Assembly (NCBI RefSeq): GCF_023343835.1
Contig: NC_064437.1
Span: forward strand, 9,699,001-9,763,000
DNA from: Lagopus muta
Taxonomy: Eukaryota; Chordata; Aves; Galliformes; Phasianidae
Length of the DNA: 64,000 nt
Direction: 5' to 3'
Positions 37,001 through 52,000 of the stretch are shown piece after piece; position 1 is the stretch's first letter, and the number at the start of each line of letters is the position of its first letter. The position numbers and the translations under genes are program-made. The notes below the pieces were generated by a model, which was given only the letters and a program-made list of their open reading frames with translations, was not told where the DNA came from and ran no database searches.

Positions 37001-40000
37001 ACATAACATGAAATTTTGCTTCTCCTAGCTTCTGATGGCTGAATTTTACTACCGTGGAGCTCTTTATAAAATTTTACAGCGTAACTCAATACGTTAAAAA
37101 AGAACAACCAACAACTCAAGAAAAAAATCTCCATCAAATGGAATAATTAACCTCAGCACAGCTCTATAAGTGCAAATATAAGCCCCAGTAGACTACTGTC
37201 TGCAGGATTAGCCATTAGGGCAGAAGGCAATCCAGGACTTCTGAACTACTCACTCCTAACCCACCTGCAAACTTTTGAAGAGATCCCTTCAAAAAGATCA
37301 CTTATTGGTGACAAACCTTTTCTCTCTGTTCCTGTACTCACCCCCCTCCACCTCCAAGTCCCATTTTGGAAAGGAGGTCCCAAGGATACCCCCTGCTCTC
37401 TGTTGTTCAATGCCCCAATTTCACTTGGAGAAGCAATTGCAAGGAAAATCCTATTTTCTTCCTACATCCTGGAGATGTTGCATCCCAAATGAGGGCATGG
37501 GAAGGACACCTGGCCAGCACAGGCTCGGGAAGCCTGGTAGGATGGACCATGCTCAGTGCACATGGAACTGAGCTGCCAGCATCGATTAGCCTCAGGGAAC
37601 AGAACGAGCCATGGGATTTTACAGGAATAGCAAGAATCCCAGCAGGCTGCCATGGTAACGGCCTGACCAAATTCCAGAATTTCAGTCTCTCAGAATGGGG
37701 TGGGAGAGCTTGTTTGTTTTCAACACGTAGAAAATCATATATTTTCACTAGCCTCATCCTGAAAGACAGCTGAGTTACTTCAGCTGAAGTTCCCAGCTGA
37801 GCCAAACATGGAAAACATCAGCTTGAAGGTGACAGCATAATGAAGTGACAGAGCCATTTTCCTGGTTACTGACAAAAGAAAACATGAGGTGATCCCAACT
37901 AGAAGCACAACTACCTGCTCTACTTATAACAATATGCTGGAACCTTCTCCAAAACAAGAAAAAAAAAGAAAAAGAAAAAAAAAAGAGTGAAAACAGTGCT
38001 GTCTTTGCAGATTTTGGTGGCAAAGCACGAGGGTATCCCAGGGCGCTCGAGGACAACCCATCAGCCAAGTCTTTTTAGGGAGCTGAACTGGTTCACAAGT
38101 TTGAATACAAACAACATCTCATTAAAAATCACATATTTAGACTAAATCTTGGCACACTGCAAAAAAGGCAAAAGAATCACCACACTAAGAATTATGGCCT
38201 AGAAACCCTCACTGCTCTCTGAAGTTATCTTAAAGCGAGTCCCTAGGGAAAATTTTTACATTGTTTTTACAACAAGAGTACACAAAAAAGCTGTCCTCTC
38301 CCATTTTGGCATCTTCACTGAAATGAGAAGCCAAATACTGTCTATGTTCACTGAGTGTTCCTATAGAATATATACAAACTATTCAGCATCTTTTAGGAGG
38401 GGAAAGCAGAAAGGTCAAGACAGCAAGAGTTTGGGAAGATGCCAGGGAGATCCTGCCCTACTCTGTTTTCTAGACTTGCATTAATAATAGGTGTTTTACA
38501 AAAGACAACATTTTTAGCAACATTATTCTTAAAAGATGAGAACCTATATAAACTGTCATCTAAACAGAACATTATTCTGGAGTGCTTTTCCAAACAGAGT
38601 GCTGATTACCTGGGCCAGACCCACCATCTGCTGTACTTGCCAGTTGTGAGCAAAATTCTTTTCACTGAAAAGAGCCAGAACATGGCAAATCAAACAGCTG
38701 AGAAGACCTTCTGAGTTGACCTAGCAAAACGTTCCCAGAGCCTCTCTTGCTCACAGCCTTCACACGGTTTGGTTTATTTTCATTTCAGTCATCAAGACAA
38801 GCAACTACAACCGCCAGAAAGGAGGTTGTGGTGAGGTGGGGGTCAGCCTCTTCTCCCAGGTAACAGTGATAAGATGCGAGGTGATGGCCTTAAGTTGCAC
38901 CAGGGGAGGTTCAGCTTGGATATTAGGAACAATTTCTTCTTCAAAAGAGCGCTGATGCAGTGGCACAGCTGCCCAGGGAGGTGGTGGGCATCCCTGGAGG
39001 TGTCCAAGAACTGCGTGGATGTGGCACTGAGACATGGTCAGTGGGCATGGTGGGGTCAGACTGGGTGATCTTAGAGGTCTTTTCCAACCTTAATGATTCT
39101 GCGATTCTATCTGCACTAAGTAACAGGGTGTGTAGAGGCAGGATTGAAGCTGAACCTAGAGGTGAGCTCCGGTGGATGAAGTCAGAGCTCTGCACCCCAC
39201 ACACATCTTCCTCTTTTGCAGAAAAAAGTTGTGGCCTAGAAAAGAGCCAGAAGCACCACACATCTCCCTAGCAAAAGGGGAGAGATAAATGTAGGAAGAT
39301 AAAAGCAAACAGAGACTTTAGCTACCTCACAGTGCGTTATAGCTAACCAGAGATATAGATCAACTCCCTTATCCTGGACCCTCAGTGCTTTGAGGCAGAG
39401 ACATCGTTACAAATTGCTCAGACAGCACTAACTATGCCAGTAATCCACTGAGGCCGCCAAGGAACACATGTGTTTCAGGCATAAATCGTCCAATCTATTC
39501 CTTTCTGAATTAACATCTGTCATCATGACACCATTCAAAATGACTGGAGACTGGATCATATTAACAACCACACATCTTGGATAAATATTTACTGTTCAGA
39601 ATTTTTTTTTTTTTTTTAAAGAAAACATGCAGATACCAAAACTCTAGAGCTGTGAAAGGGAGCCTCTATTCAGTCACTGATAGAAAGCATGTGATTTTAT
39701 TTACAAAATCAAATTAATGTTTCTCCTTCCTCAGTGGGTCTTCACATGGGTGAAATCACAGCATCCTGTGGTGTTGCAATGCTTTTTGAAGGGCTCTGCT
39801 GGGGAATTTTGAGAAGCCTTCTCTCTCAGGACACAGAGGCAGATCTGGCTAAGTAAGCACTGGGAAAAGAAAATTGGATGAAGCAATTAACTTACTTCAA
39901 TGCAAGGCTGTCAAGGGCTCTACTGGCTTGTGGTCTTGCTCCTCAGTCAACAAATGGGTCACAGAGAGTGAAGACAGAGCTTCCCATAAGGCACAGAACA

Positions 40001-43000
40001 GGAAGGCCAGAAGGGAACACAAGAGTGCAGCTCAACCGTGGGTACACTCAAGCAACACTGTTTTCCCAGATACTGATGAAATCTGTGTTTCAGTGGTTGT
40101 CAGTAGCCAGTGCTCACTTCCACTGGTATGTTGCTTGAGTACTATAAGCTCACATCTCTAGGAAATTACACCTGTCCAGGTTGATAACTCACTTCAGCTC
40201 CAAGCTACCACTAGGTAGGTACTGTTTTGTAGCAGTACTGTGCAAAATGCCTAGAGATCCTCCTGACATCCTGCAGAGCAGGGAGCAATGCTCCCTCCCT
40301 CCATCAACAACCTCTACCAGACCTTCACCCTCCTGCAGCTTCAGCAGAACTTTACTAAGACATCCAGTCTTGATTTTAAGATTTGACATAAGAGTAAATT
40401 CATCAAGCCTGTAGGGCAGATGTAGCAAAAATAATAGCACTGATATCAGCGTGCTGCCTTTTTTGGTTGTTTGCCTAGCTTCAGGTATACTTCTTCTAAC
40501 TGAAGTCTACTGAGAAAAAGAAGTTCCTTCTATGTAGGTACAGTAAGACTGTAAGTAAATCTCCCCAAAATCTCGTGCATAAAGTAAATAAATGGAACTG
40601 AAATCTTTTAGAAGAAAGGAGGCTTTGCAGACTTCAAATGATTCTTGTCCTTACTCAAGTGTTAACACAGAACATCTTTATTCCACTCACGCTCGCACGA
40701 AGGGCTGAAACCCCTCTGGGCGATGTCTCCATTTCGGTGCTGTTGATGTTCTCTGACTCCCCACGTGCTGCATTCACAACGCACTGCTCTTGCATTGAGG
40801 AACAGCTGCTGCACATGTGGGCAAACTCAGTATCCACAGCAGGCATGGGTGGCACTAGGGGCAAAGCCTGGATGGAGGGCACCCACACATCTGCATGTGG
40901 GGCCAGAAGGAGACGGTGCAGTGCAAGAACAGCACTTGCCTGCTTGTTTGGCCCACTGGGTGCCCAATAACGTGCATGGCACAGTGAATGCACATGGCCT
41001 GGCCATCATGGGAGCATGCAGTAGTCAGGGGTCAAATGGAACAGAGAGGATTCATGAAGTGGGAGAAATTTGAGAGTATTGTGGTGCAAGAGGGAGGCGT
41101 GAGGGAGAAAGACATAAATCCAGAGGCGATCAGGCAATTTTGTTAGCTCTGCTGTTTATAGAGTCATGTCTTTCGTTAGTATCAGCATCAGACTTGGAAT
41201 GAAATCCTTTCCACCGTCTGAGATATTCCAAGTCTGTGTTTGATCAGTGCAGCTACCAGTGTAACCTGGGTTTACATGCACTATGACCTTGAAATGCATC
41301 TCCCAGGATCTGTGTAATTTTGATGTCCAAATACTGCTGGTGTCTGCCAGCGAGGGAGAGCACAACACGAGCACCCTCTCGATGCTTTTTCAAGACAGCT
41401 GCATTAGCTCTGGAGTTGGCCCTTGCTCAGACTGGCTCTTCAACAGAAGGAAATGGTTTAAAAAAAAAAAAAAAAAGAAGAAGAAAAAAGAAAGAAAAAG
41501 AAAGAAAAAGCAATTTTCTAAATTCTCCCCTCTTTTTAAAAATAATTATTGTTACTCCAGCTGAGCCATGGATGGAGAAGGCAGGAGCAGGAAATACCCA
41601 GAAAAAGCAATTGTCAACTGGATGGCAGCAGACATCAGAAGAGATTTAGAAGATGACAATTTTAGGAAAAGAGTCTCAGGATAAAGCAGGACAGTGAGGC
41701 AACCAGCAGAAAGGGTGCCCTAGGACAGCAATGATCGAGTCTTTCTGGGCGATAATTCTGCTTTGGTGTCTTCATTTAAGAATGATCTGAAGAGGAACTG
41801 GAGAGGAGTACAAATCTATCTGAAGAGCTTTGATTTTCATGTCTCAGCTGGGATTACTGAGTCAGAAATGAAGATGATGCTGTCTTGGCAGATATGGGGT
41901 AAAGGTTCTTTAAGGACTACCGAAGACTAGCATGAATAAATGTTACTGTCCAGCATGAATCCACCTGATATTATTAAATGTCGTGCAGGCATGCTGCAGT
42001 GGCAGCAGAGCAGCTCATCACCAGCTGACGGCTGACAGTATACCTACAGACACAGAGTATGCCTGGGTGGGAGCAGCTCTCAGCTATGCAGTGACCTGTC
42101 TAATCTTATTATGCTGTTGCATGCAAGTATGTACCAAGGGCAAGCTCCAGCCTGCACCTTCCATACCAACAACCTTCCTTTGGGAATCTGGCCAGGATGT
42201 CTACCCCAAAGTCCATGTTGCAAACTGGGTCATTTGTCTACCGAAGTCCCCATCAGGCTGTCATCCCACTGCTATTTGAAAGCTTGTTAAAGCTTACACG
42301 GTACAGGACAAAGATCTCCTCCCTTTTCTGGTCAGCAGGGGAAAGATGTTTTATAGCATACACATTTATTTTCCAACCTCTTCTCTGACCATGATTGGAA
42401 AAAAATGGCTCATATTCTCTAACAGAGCACCAGTGCTCACGCTTACTCTTATGTCATCAGGAAATGGTTCTGAACTCCTTTGCTCAAGCAAAAGATTTAC
42501 TTTTGCATTTGTAAGTCTTCTTTGGTCCCCTTGGGCCATGCCCACCACTACTGCTCACTGAGGGAGAAGGTCCTGACCATAGGGGTACAACCTCTCAAGC
42601 AGCACAGTCTTTTGTATGGGTAGAAAGTGATCAAAACCTAAGAAAGAGAAGTCCCAAGAATCATTCTAGAAATACAAACCAAATCCCAGTGACTCTACAT
42701 TAAAGGAATACAGAGCATTCTCCAGAAAGCAATGTCCCACTTCTTCCTCAGTCAGAGGCTTCACAGGGGCCAGAAGAATTTGCCTCAAGTTCCAACTCTA
42801 TTCTTCACTTCAACATCAACAGTGGTTCAGCCGCCCTGACCCTGGCTCTGAACCACCACGACGAGGAAACAAGGCACTCTGCTATTGGGTGCTCCATACA
42901 TCCCCTGCGAGTGGCAGTGGCCTTTGGCCATGTCTGCTGGGACCTGGGACATGTATCTCTGGGAAGGCTTCCTTGCCTCTCCCCCAGCACAAGCCCCATC

Positions 43001-46000
43001 GTGTCCTTCGTGCCTTACTCACCAGCCATGCCTGCCTACATTACACTTTTGGAAGGATTATTCATAAATGCCTATTTGGTGGAAAACTCAGATTAATGAA
43101 AGAAATATGACAGCCCTTAAGACGACTTCCTACATCAAAAGCTTCCTCTTACTGATGATGGGGCAGCAAGCTCAGCTTCTGTCCTCTTCTATCAGAGTCC
43201 AAGGAGAGCAAGAAGGCAATGCCCTCGCAAAGAGAGGGCTTATCTCCTGCCCACTGCTGCATCTTGGCTGCTTTTTGGGTGGCATTGCTGCAGGGTGCAG
43301 GATTCAGAGGCACGCCCCTGAAGGGGACAGCCACACTTTGGCCTTGCTGGCAGGCAGGTGCTCACTTGCTTCCATGACTTTCACGACCAAAGTCCTTCAA
43401 GGTGCTGCCACTGCTTACTATACACGGGACTCCTCCTGGCAAGGGCTGCAGAGATTCCTGCTGAAAGCAGCCACGGGCTCATTACTGCACGAGAAGGAAG
43501 CTTGTGGGCTGCCAATTGCTAGTGAAACCTTTGCCCTCACTTGGCTGTTTCACCACCGTGTGCCAGATGTTCAGGGAACTGAGCCCTAAGCAAACAAAAG
43601 AGCTCCTTCTGACTCACTAATGATGGCAAAAAAGCACTCTGGAAGCAGCCGCCGTGCCAGTCTGTGATGGCTGGTTTGCATAATTGCTGCTTGTAAATTC
43701 CTCTGTTTCACACAGCATCTACCACCCTGAATGCAACGGTATTTAATTCTTCTCCAGCAGAATAGAGAAGGGAACCACATAGAAAAATCTCTTCTAATTC
43801 CCCCGATACTCTAGATGAGCTTCAGGATGAGCTTCTGTGATGGACAGACACAGGTGATGCAAGGTGGTGCAGCAGTGGTAAGGAACCAGGTGAATCATGA
43901 TATGTGTGGGTAACATCCTTTGGCCAAAAATCAGCCAGGAGAAAGTTCTGAGTGATTGTCCATGAGTAATCCACCACTGGGGATGCACGGCAGCAGCTCT
44001 TCATTGAAGGAAGGTGCCTAGGAGCGTCAGCAGCGACTGCAAGTCAGCACTGCAGCCCAAAGTTGCATGAACAACTCACACCTGTGATCCTTCTGCAATA
44101 AACACAAAAGCTGTGAGGCTCCAGTCTGCTTCCTTCCCACCTGTACACACCTACACACTGGGTCAACATGGCGCAATACTCCCTTCTGCTAAACATGTCA
44201 CCTTGCTCCATCCCATACCCCTTCTTCCCCATTTACCCACTATACATGCCATTATTTTCTCCTTTATCCTCTGTCTCACTGTTCTGATGCTGCTATTTCA
44301 TCACACTGATTCTTTCCTCCTAACATCTCCTGAAAATCCTTCTCTCTACAGCATAAAGTACTTATCCCTTTCTCAGCGTGCAAGCGTTGCGCGAAGACTA
44401 ACATAACACAGAATAAATCCTTCTCAGCTGCATGGAGAATAAGTTAATCCAACCACTGACCCTGGTAATAAATAGCCACTCGTCTCTCATTTACTCTTTC
44501 ACAGATAAACTCCCTTTGACTTCACTTGCTTGAGAGAACCATGCAAGGATGACGGTACCTGGCCCAGAGCATCCAGTCACACAACTCCAAGCAGCTCTGG
44601 GGCTGATTACATCTGGAGGAAATCAGAAAGTCTCATATCTTATCACGACTGTGCCGTGGATATATGTAGTTGCCACCAAAATTCAGAGACAAAGGAAACA
44701 TCAGAAGTTTGAGTTTGGCCCATTTTTTGAAGGATTGTGTCCATTTCCACAACAGTCACGTTCTTCGGCAGGATGCTTCCATCTCCCTTATCTCTGTCCT
44801 GAGGTCAGACTCCTGACTGTAAGTACTGCTTTGCAGAGGGACAGGCTTAATCTCAGATAAGAAATAAGCAGCAGGTGGACAGAGTACCTCTACGAACCCA
44901 AGAAAGGGAGAATCTCCCTTTTCTCCAGATGATCAGCCAAGAGAGAAACAGAAATGCTCCACAGAAACCGTGGGGCAAGTGTCTGTCTTTTTGACCTTGC
45001 CACACACTGATAAAAATACCAACAATCACTACCAGAACAAACAGACACCCACGCCTTATTCCCAGAGCACTGATAGCTCTCCGCTGGGCCATTCCTCCCA
45101 GCCAGCAGACACAGCTCTTTCTGCATTAGTCTCCATTGGAAGACGCAGCTGTGAAACCACCTGCTTGCAGCCAGAGCCAGCGACAGCATGATCGCAGCTC
45201 AAACACAGAGAGAGCAGACCAGGGAGGACAAGACAGATGTTTTCCAGTCACCCGGACTCTGTCCTGGACTATTCAATGAACTGGTCACCCAGTGGCCTCA
45301 AAAACAGTAATGATTCCCTTTGGGAACTTGGTGGAACAGGTAGAGTGTCAGACAGCTGAAAAGAGGACAGAAGTAGTTCCTGTCCCTAAGGAGGCAAAAA
45401 AGGGAAGGGACTCAGTTTATGATTGCATTTCTCAGAATAACAAGATTAATTATAAAAAAAAAAACAAAGATGAAAAAAAACACCCAAAAGAAAGATGTGC
45501 GGTAATTCAGGTGGATTTGTCAAAACCAAATCATTACTTATAACAAAACATTATTTCTTTCTACAGTAAAAGAATTACCATAGGGCAGAAGCAAGGCATG
45601 AACGAGAATTCAGTAACGCCTCTGACGTCTCTCCTCCACAAAGACGCTACAAACGTTTCTTTATTAACGACACTACTGTGATGTGAGCTCAGAAGTGGCC
45701 ATAAAAACCCTATTCAGAAGGAGTTTTCAGTGAAATGAAGGACACATTGGACTGGGGTCTGCCTAGGAACCAACTCTGTTTAGTGTTTTTATTGCCAACC
45801 TGGACGATGGAGCAAAAAGTATGTTTATTAAATTGCAGAGGACATGAATTTGGAAAGAATGGCAGGTATGCAGGAAAGCTCTGCCAAAGGAACTTGGCAA
45901 ACTGGAGAAGCGCTCTGGAAGAAAGAATCAATAGGAACAAGTGCACAGCACTGCCTCTTTTGGCAAGAAGAACCAACTACAGAGCCCTGGAGCTGGGAGG

Positions 46001-49000
46001 TGGCTGCTCTTTGGCTCATCCGAACACCAGGACACTCACCGGCTGCCCCGTGCCATGCTGGCCAAGCAGACACAGCAAGCGATGTATAGTATAGCAAGGA
46101 GTGCAAGGCTGATTAAACAGCTGTTTGCTTTCTCTAGTTGATGTTCTTCATACTTTTTTGACACTGCTCTTCAAGGAAAATATGAATCAACTACAGACTT
46201 TCAAAAGAACAAGAGAAATAAAGAGACGTGGGAAATACCACCTACAAGAACTGAAAGAAGAGTTTATTCCAAAGACAGAACGATAATGAGCCAACTCCAA
46301 GAGTAACCAACAGTGCAAGAAGCTCGAGTTCTTTCTCCTGTGGGACAAACTGAGTGCTGCAGCACTCAAAGAAGATGACTGCAATCACCCTGCCAGTTCT
46401 AACAAACTGCTCACCATCTCTCTTCAGAACCAGGGACACGGTATCACAATCAGAGCTCCATGACTACAGGCATCAGGTGGAAATTCAATTGGATTTGAAG
46501 CAAACTAAACCACCCTTAGAACTATAGATCCCTAATGGTGCATTCAGGCAGCAGAGCACTGATGCCATCAAGGTATTAAAATCCTTCCTTTGCCTAGAAT
46601 GAAGAACAAGAGCATGACACAAACCACAAAGAAAACTTTTGACTCAATTATTCATGCTACCAAATCCCACTGGTGCTTGCCCACAGGCTAACAGGCAACT
46701 TCTCCTGCCTGGTAATAGAAAAATAATTGGTGCCAGTGTGAGACAATAGTGAGTGCGAGCCCTGAGGCCATCTATATAACAGCTAAATAAAACTGTTTTC
46801 CCAAACTGTTTTCATTCTGCATAAGGCGAGCCGCCAAGCTCCTCTCTTTATCTCTAAACACACAATATAACATCCTCCAAACACTGATGGTCTGGTTATT
46901 TGTTGAGAAGTCATTAAAGAACATGTGAAAATAGAGAAATACAGTTTGTAAAAGAAGAATTATGGCCAAATAGAAGCGACTTATTCTGGACTTCATGACA
47001 ACAGATACAGAGAAACCACCCACTGAAAGAGAAGCCAGTCAACACAACCTGATTCCACTTTGGATGGGAGAATTATGGAGAACAGCACCAACAAGTAACA
47101 GGCCTATGGCACTAGAGAAGGGCACTAATGCAACTGATGGGGTCAAAATATTTACATAGGGGAAACAACGTCTTCTCCATTTCAGTGGCTTTAAAACATA
47201 CGTGATATTGTTCTTCTAGATGGTATGTTAGGCAAACCAAAATTACGAATCTCAGTACAGCAACAAGTTAGCAATGCATAATGGCTGGTGCTATTCAGGA
47301 GATCATATCACACCCATGGATTGTAGCCTTTTCAACACATTGTGCTGTTGCTGCCTCCTCCACCCATTCACTGCCATCACACTCTTACACCCAAAAGCCC
47401 ATTTCCTTCTGTTGTCATTTTTGTCTTCCTTCCTCTGCCCTTAAATCCTACGGGTGCAGAAAATCATCGAATTATAGAATCACAAGCTTGGAAAGGACCT
47501 AGAAGATCATCTAGTCCAACCGTCTTCCCATTGCCATTGCTACCAAATCCATGCAAAAGCTGTTCCTTTCATGTACTCTTTAAAATAAAAGTTCAATTCA
47601 TTGTCCATACCACACACTGCATACTATTTAATGGAAAATCTCATCTGCGATGCAAGCTCAGGTTACAGAGAGTAGATGTATTTGTAAAACAGACTTAATT
47701 AAAACCAAAGTCCATGGATGTAAACCTGGGAAGGCACGCTGAGGAAACCTCCTCAAAGCAAAACGTGGCACATATGATTGGGATATAACATCTGCCCACC
47801 ATTTCTCATTAGGTGACCTCCCCAGTGTCAGCTACCCGTGCTCTTACCACTTTCTCCTTGTAAACAATGTACTTCAGCCACTTGAAATCCTGCCATTTGA
47901 ATCCCGCCAGAACAAACAGGGAATCCTTCTCATACTGCTCCATTTTCTGGATTGCACCTTCAGGATATGTGATCCGGAGAGTTGTTTTGCCACCCACATC
48001 TTTTTCAAACCCCTTCACTGGAGCCGAGTTCAGCCTGGAGGGAAGCAGAGAAGATGCTGTCACAGATCCCCATCACACACAACACACATCGATGATGCAC
48101 ACAGCTGCCATGGCTCCTGCAGTTCTTTGCTGTAAACATTTATACAACTTTACACCAACTGGCAACAGCTTAATTAAAAGCTATTTAAATTACTTGATTT
48201 AATACAATGTAAACCACTTTTGCACATCCACTCATGTGATTTAAATTGGATTGGAAGCTGTGCTGAAACAGGCTGCAGCTCTCTGGAACTTTAAGACAAC
48301 AAATCGATCTCATACTCCTAACCCAGTGCAGAGCTTGTGCTCATCCCATCTGCAGCAAGACTAGGCAGGGAACTCAGCTAGGTGATGCTTTTCAAAAGGA
48401 GGAACAACATCCAGCTGGTTTAATTCCCCATGCATAAGGCAAAGTGCCCTGCAACGCCAGCAGAAGGAAGAAGCAGGGCTGTGCTTGGGGTAAGGTGCAG
48501 CAGCACCCTGCTCTCAGCAACTCGGAGGAGATGCTGCGGTACAGAACTCCTCTGTGCGTGCCAACCAGCCCATTCAACACCAGAAGCCCAAAGCTGAGGA
48601 CATTTCAAGCATTTTGGAAAGCAAATCATGCTGACATCAAACAGCAGCCCCTGATGGGATAGCGCTGCCTGCTTGAATTATTACAGCTTTCTTGACTTGG
48701 GGTAGTTCAGTACACTGGAAAGTGCTTACGGACTGCAGATTTTCTCATGTAGGAATGTTAACGAGGATCTGGATTTGTCTTTTTCAGCCCGGATAAGCAT
48801 TTTAGGTGGGAAACATTTTAGTGGAGGAAGATCCTTACATAAAATCTGAAATTCAGTTCAGAACTAAGGAGGGTTAGCTGTTTTGCTGCTGGCCTTGCTA
48901 AATCTCCCCAGACTCAGAACCCCTACATTGTATCTAGACAGGAAACAAAACAAACCATTTCCCCCAAGTATGAATGAACTCCAGCAATGGGCCAGAAGGT

Positions 49001-52000
49001 GAGTTGCTGATGGAAGCTTAGCACTGAGCCCTGCTAATGAGCCAGCACCATCACACAGGGTCCATGCCCCTGGGGCAGAACTGGCAATTGAGCAAGAAAA
49101 GTTCTGGCTCAGAGACTAAGGGAGGCACCAACATCACTATGTATCACCATGAGGTGAATCTCAGTCACAGGTTGCTGAGAGACACTTGTTTTTCCCCCTG
49201 CAGTCTATTGTGAGGAGGCATCTCAACACATCAGAGCACTGGTAAGTGCTGCAAGAAGCTCTTGCCAGGTAAAACAGCTGGGGGTAATATCTACACTGTA
49301 ACACTTCATCAATAAAGCAGCAAGAAACTCACCTCAAGCTGTTCTAGAACTGTCAACGCTGATTTGATTCTCTTTACCACCAGATAAAAAAATTCTTGCT
49401 GCAACTAGTGCTCCTCACGTGGTAACATGCAATGCATCACGAATCTCCATATACTGCTGGATCACTCCTTTGTCCATAAAGGCATTACGTTTTTTTCCCC
49501 TCAAAATTCACCTCCTGGGTTCCAAAATCTGGTTCTTCAAAGAAGCTTTGCAACCCATAAAAAAGGATGCTGTACAGAAAGGGCTTCCACAGGAGCAAGG
49601 AAAGCAGGTGGATACGTTTAAGAAGAAGTCTGCTCTCACCTCCTCCAGTCCCACTTCCAGCCACCTGGCTTCATTTAACCTTCATAGTTGACTTTTCTCT
49701 CCTTTATCCAACCTGCAACCAGTACAGGTGCTCAGCAGCCCTCTTATCCTCTCAGCCTGCAAATACTCAGATTTATTGACATGGGCAGAAAGGGTTGAAT
49801 TTTTCATTTTGAAATTAAACAGTAGATATAAATTCTAGTGGGTGGCCCGGTAGAGACAGGCTGAAACTGTTCTCTTGTTGCTTTGTGAACAGCCTGAGCG
49901 CAAGAAGGGGCTGTAACTGAACATTAATTCAGCTCAAATCACTGCAAGTCACCAGACTATGACGAGCAGTACAAGCTCTTTGATAGCCACAAATAGCAGA
50001 GTGAACTGAGACTGTGAAAGTTCTGTCCTGTTCTGAGCAGCGCTCGGCCTGTGCACAGCAATGCTGGGAAAACAACGGTTCACAGGAACAAAGGACTGAA
50101 AAGGACCTTCTTGGTCTTTGTCCAGAGTCGAGCAGGTATTTATTATGCTATGTTCTATTCATTCCTCACATGCACCGTGCAAAATTACTTCTTCTCTTTG
50201 CCTTAAATTCTTTCAGTAATCATTTTCTTTCTTCCACCTTAGCTAAGAATTTGCCATTTAGCACCACATCTCATGGTTGTCTAAAGTTCTGAGATCAGTT
50301 ACATTCCCTTTGATATGAAATCGGTTATCTTACTAAGGAAAAATGACACCACCTTAGATTAAGTTAAACCTCCTTTTATAAACTCACACTGCAGTTTATC
50401 CCACTTTTCCTACTTTCCATCATAATATTTGGTTACTCACACTTCAGAACCTGCTCTAAAGCTCTGTGCTTTTCCCCAGTCAGACAAATGGGTCTGCAGC
50501 TCCCCAGAGTGCATCCCCCTCCCTCCCACACACACACTCTCTCACTCTCCATTAGTACAGGTATTATGTTTGTTAATCTCCAGTCACCCAGAACACCTCC
50601 CTGACCTGACAGATTAATTACTATGAGTTACGACCAGACCTACGATTTCCCAGATCAGCACGTTTTTCAGGTGGTGACCCAAGTTCTCAGCAAAAGAAAA
50701 AAGTCCTAATTCCGACTGCAGTCGTCTCCACTTGATGCCACTCTGCTTCTGCTCCCTTGTTCAACATCATTACCCACAGTGAAACAGAGGCAAAGCATTC
50801 ACAGCTTCCAAGGCACATCTACTCCTGTTGCACCATTACTGGCTCCCCACTTGTGGAGGTTTACTGTGTCCTGAGATGCTATGTTGCACAGTTCCTAGTT
50901 CTTCCCCTCCTAACTGTGAGGCACTGGCGCAGCTTGCCTGGAGAGGTGGTGGGTGCCCCATCCCAAAAGACACTCAAGGTCAGGCTGGACGGGACTCTGA
51001 GCACCTGATGAAGCTGTGGGTGTTCCTGTTCACTGCAGTGAATTTGGACCATTCAACCCTTTGGGGCCTTTTCCAACACAAACAATTCTATGATTCTATG
51101 CTTTGTAACTTAAACATTTATGTCTTCTATTTTCCTCATGTCAGTTAATACCTTTACACCATTGGATCTTGCCTCTAGTGCAGGTTAGACCTTCACCTGC
51201 ATAGCATGTCAACTGATAGAGGAACTATATACGTGACAAGAAAACCGTGATGCCAAAGACTCACCTGACAACGACATCATAGTCATCAATTTTTAACCCC
51301 AATGACTTATTGGCAAGTACTCCACCATTTCCCACAATAATACATCGTCGGCAGCTGAGACTGTGGAGGAAGCACAGAGGGAAGAGATGACTTTTATAGC
51401 ATGACTTCAAACACAGAGCTGCGTATATTTAGTTTGCATCTATCTGAGAACTCCAGGAAACTTTTTGGAATATGAAGGATTAGGGAGAGGACAGGGATAC
51501 ATTTGATCCCTATCTTACCCCCTCAAGCCCAGGCATTACACGTGATAAACTGCTTTCAACACTTCCCCCAAGTGTGGTCTGATGAGATGGGCCATTGAGA
51601 CGAGCATGTCTTCTCCCCAAAACCCCTGGTAGATTGGCTTGAATCTAACCCATCTGTTTAGTTAAACCTCCTCATTATTCACTTAGCACTGAAAAAACAA
51701 TAAGGCAAAGGCTCGGTGAGGAAGTCCTCTTCCCAGCTAATCCTTGTCAGGTTATCTGGGCTGTGCTCACCTTGCTGAGTGCTTTTTTTGTCACTGTTCT
51801 CATGAGAACTCAAGCAATGGAAAAACACTAATGGACAGAAAAAGGACCTGCCCACGTCCTCTCCCCAGGAAGAAACGCATACATCGACAGAACGGGAAGG
51901 AAAATAACCTTAATTAACTGAGACACAGAAAGAGAAGGAAGAGAACGGTTTCTCGTGGAACCATGAGTCACAAGAACTCCGCGGCAGATGTTATAAAGTG

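Larger units (their letters stand above)
31096..47847 (-). other. ST3GAL3 intron (largest in window)
   Basis: 16.8 kb, no recognised exon. It contains CR1 fragments at about 33.85-34.09, 36.51-36.79, 38.82-39.11 and 47.47-47.55 kb and a possible older one at 45.78 kb, poly(A)/(T) runs near 32.1, 32.5, 37.97 and 39.6 kb, and an A/G-rich tract at 41.46-41.51 kb. Confidence 0.7.
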
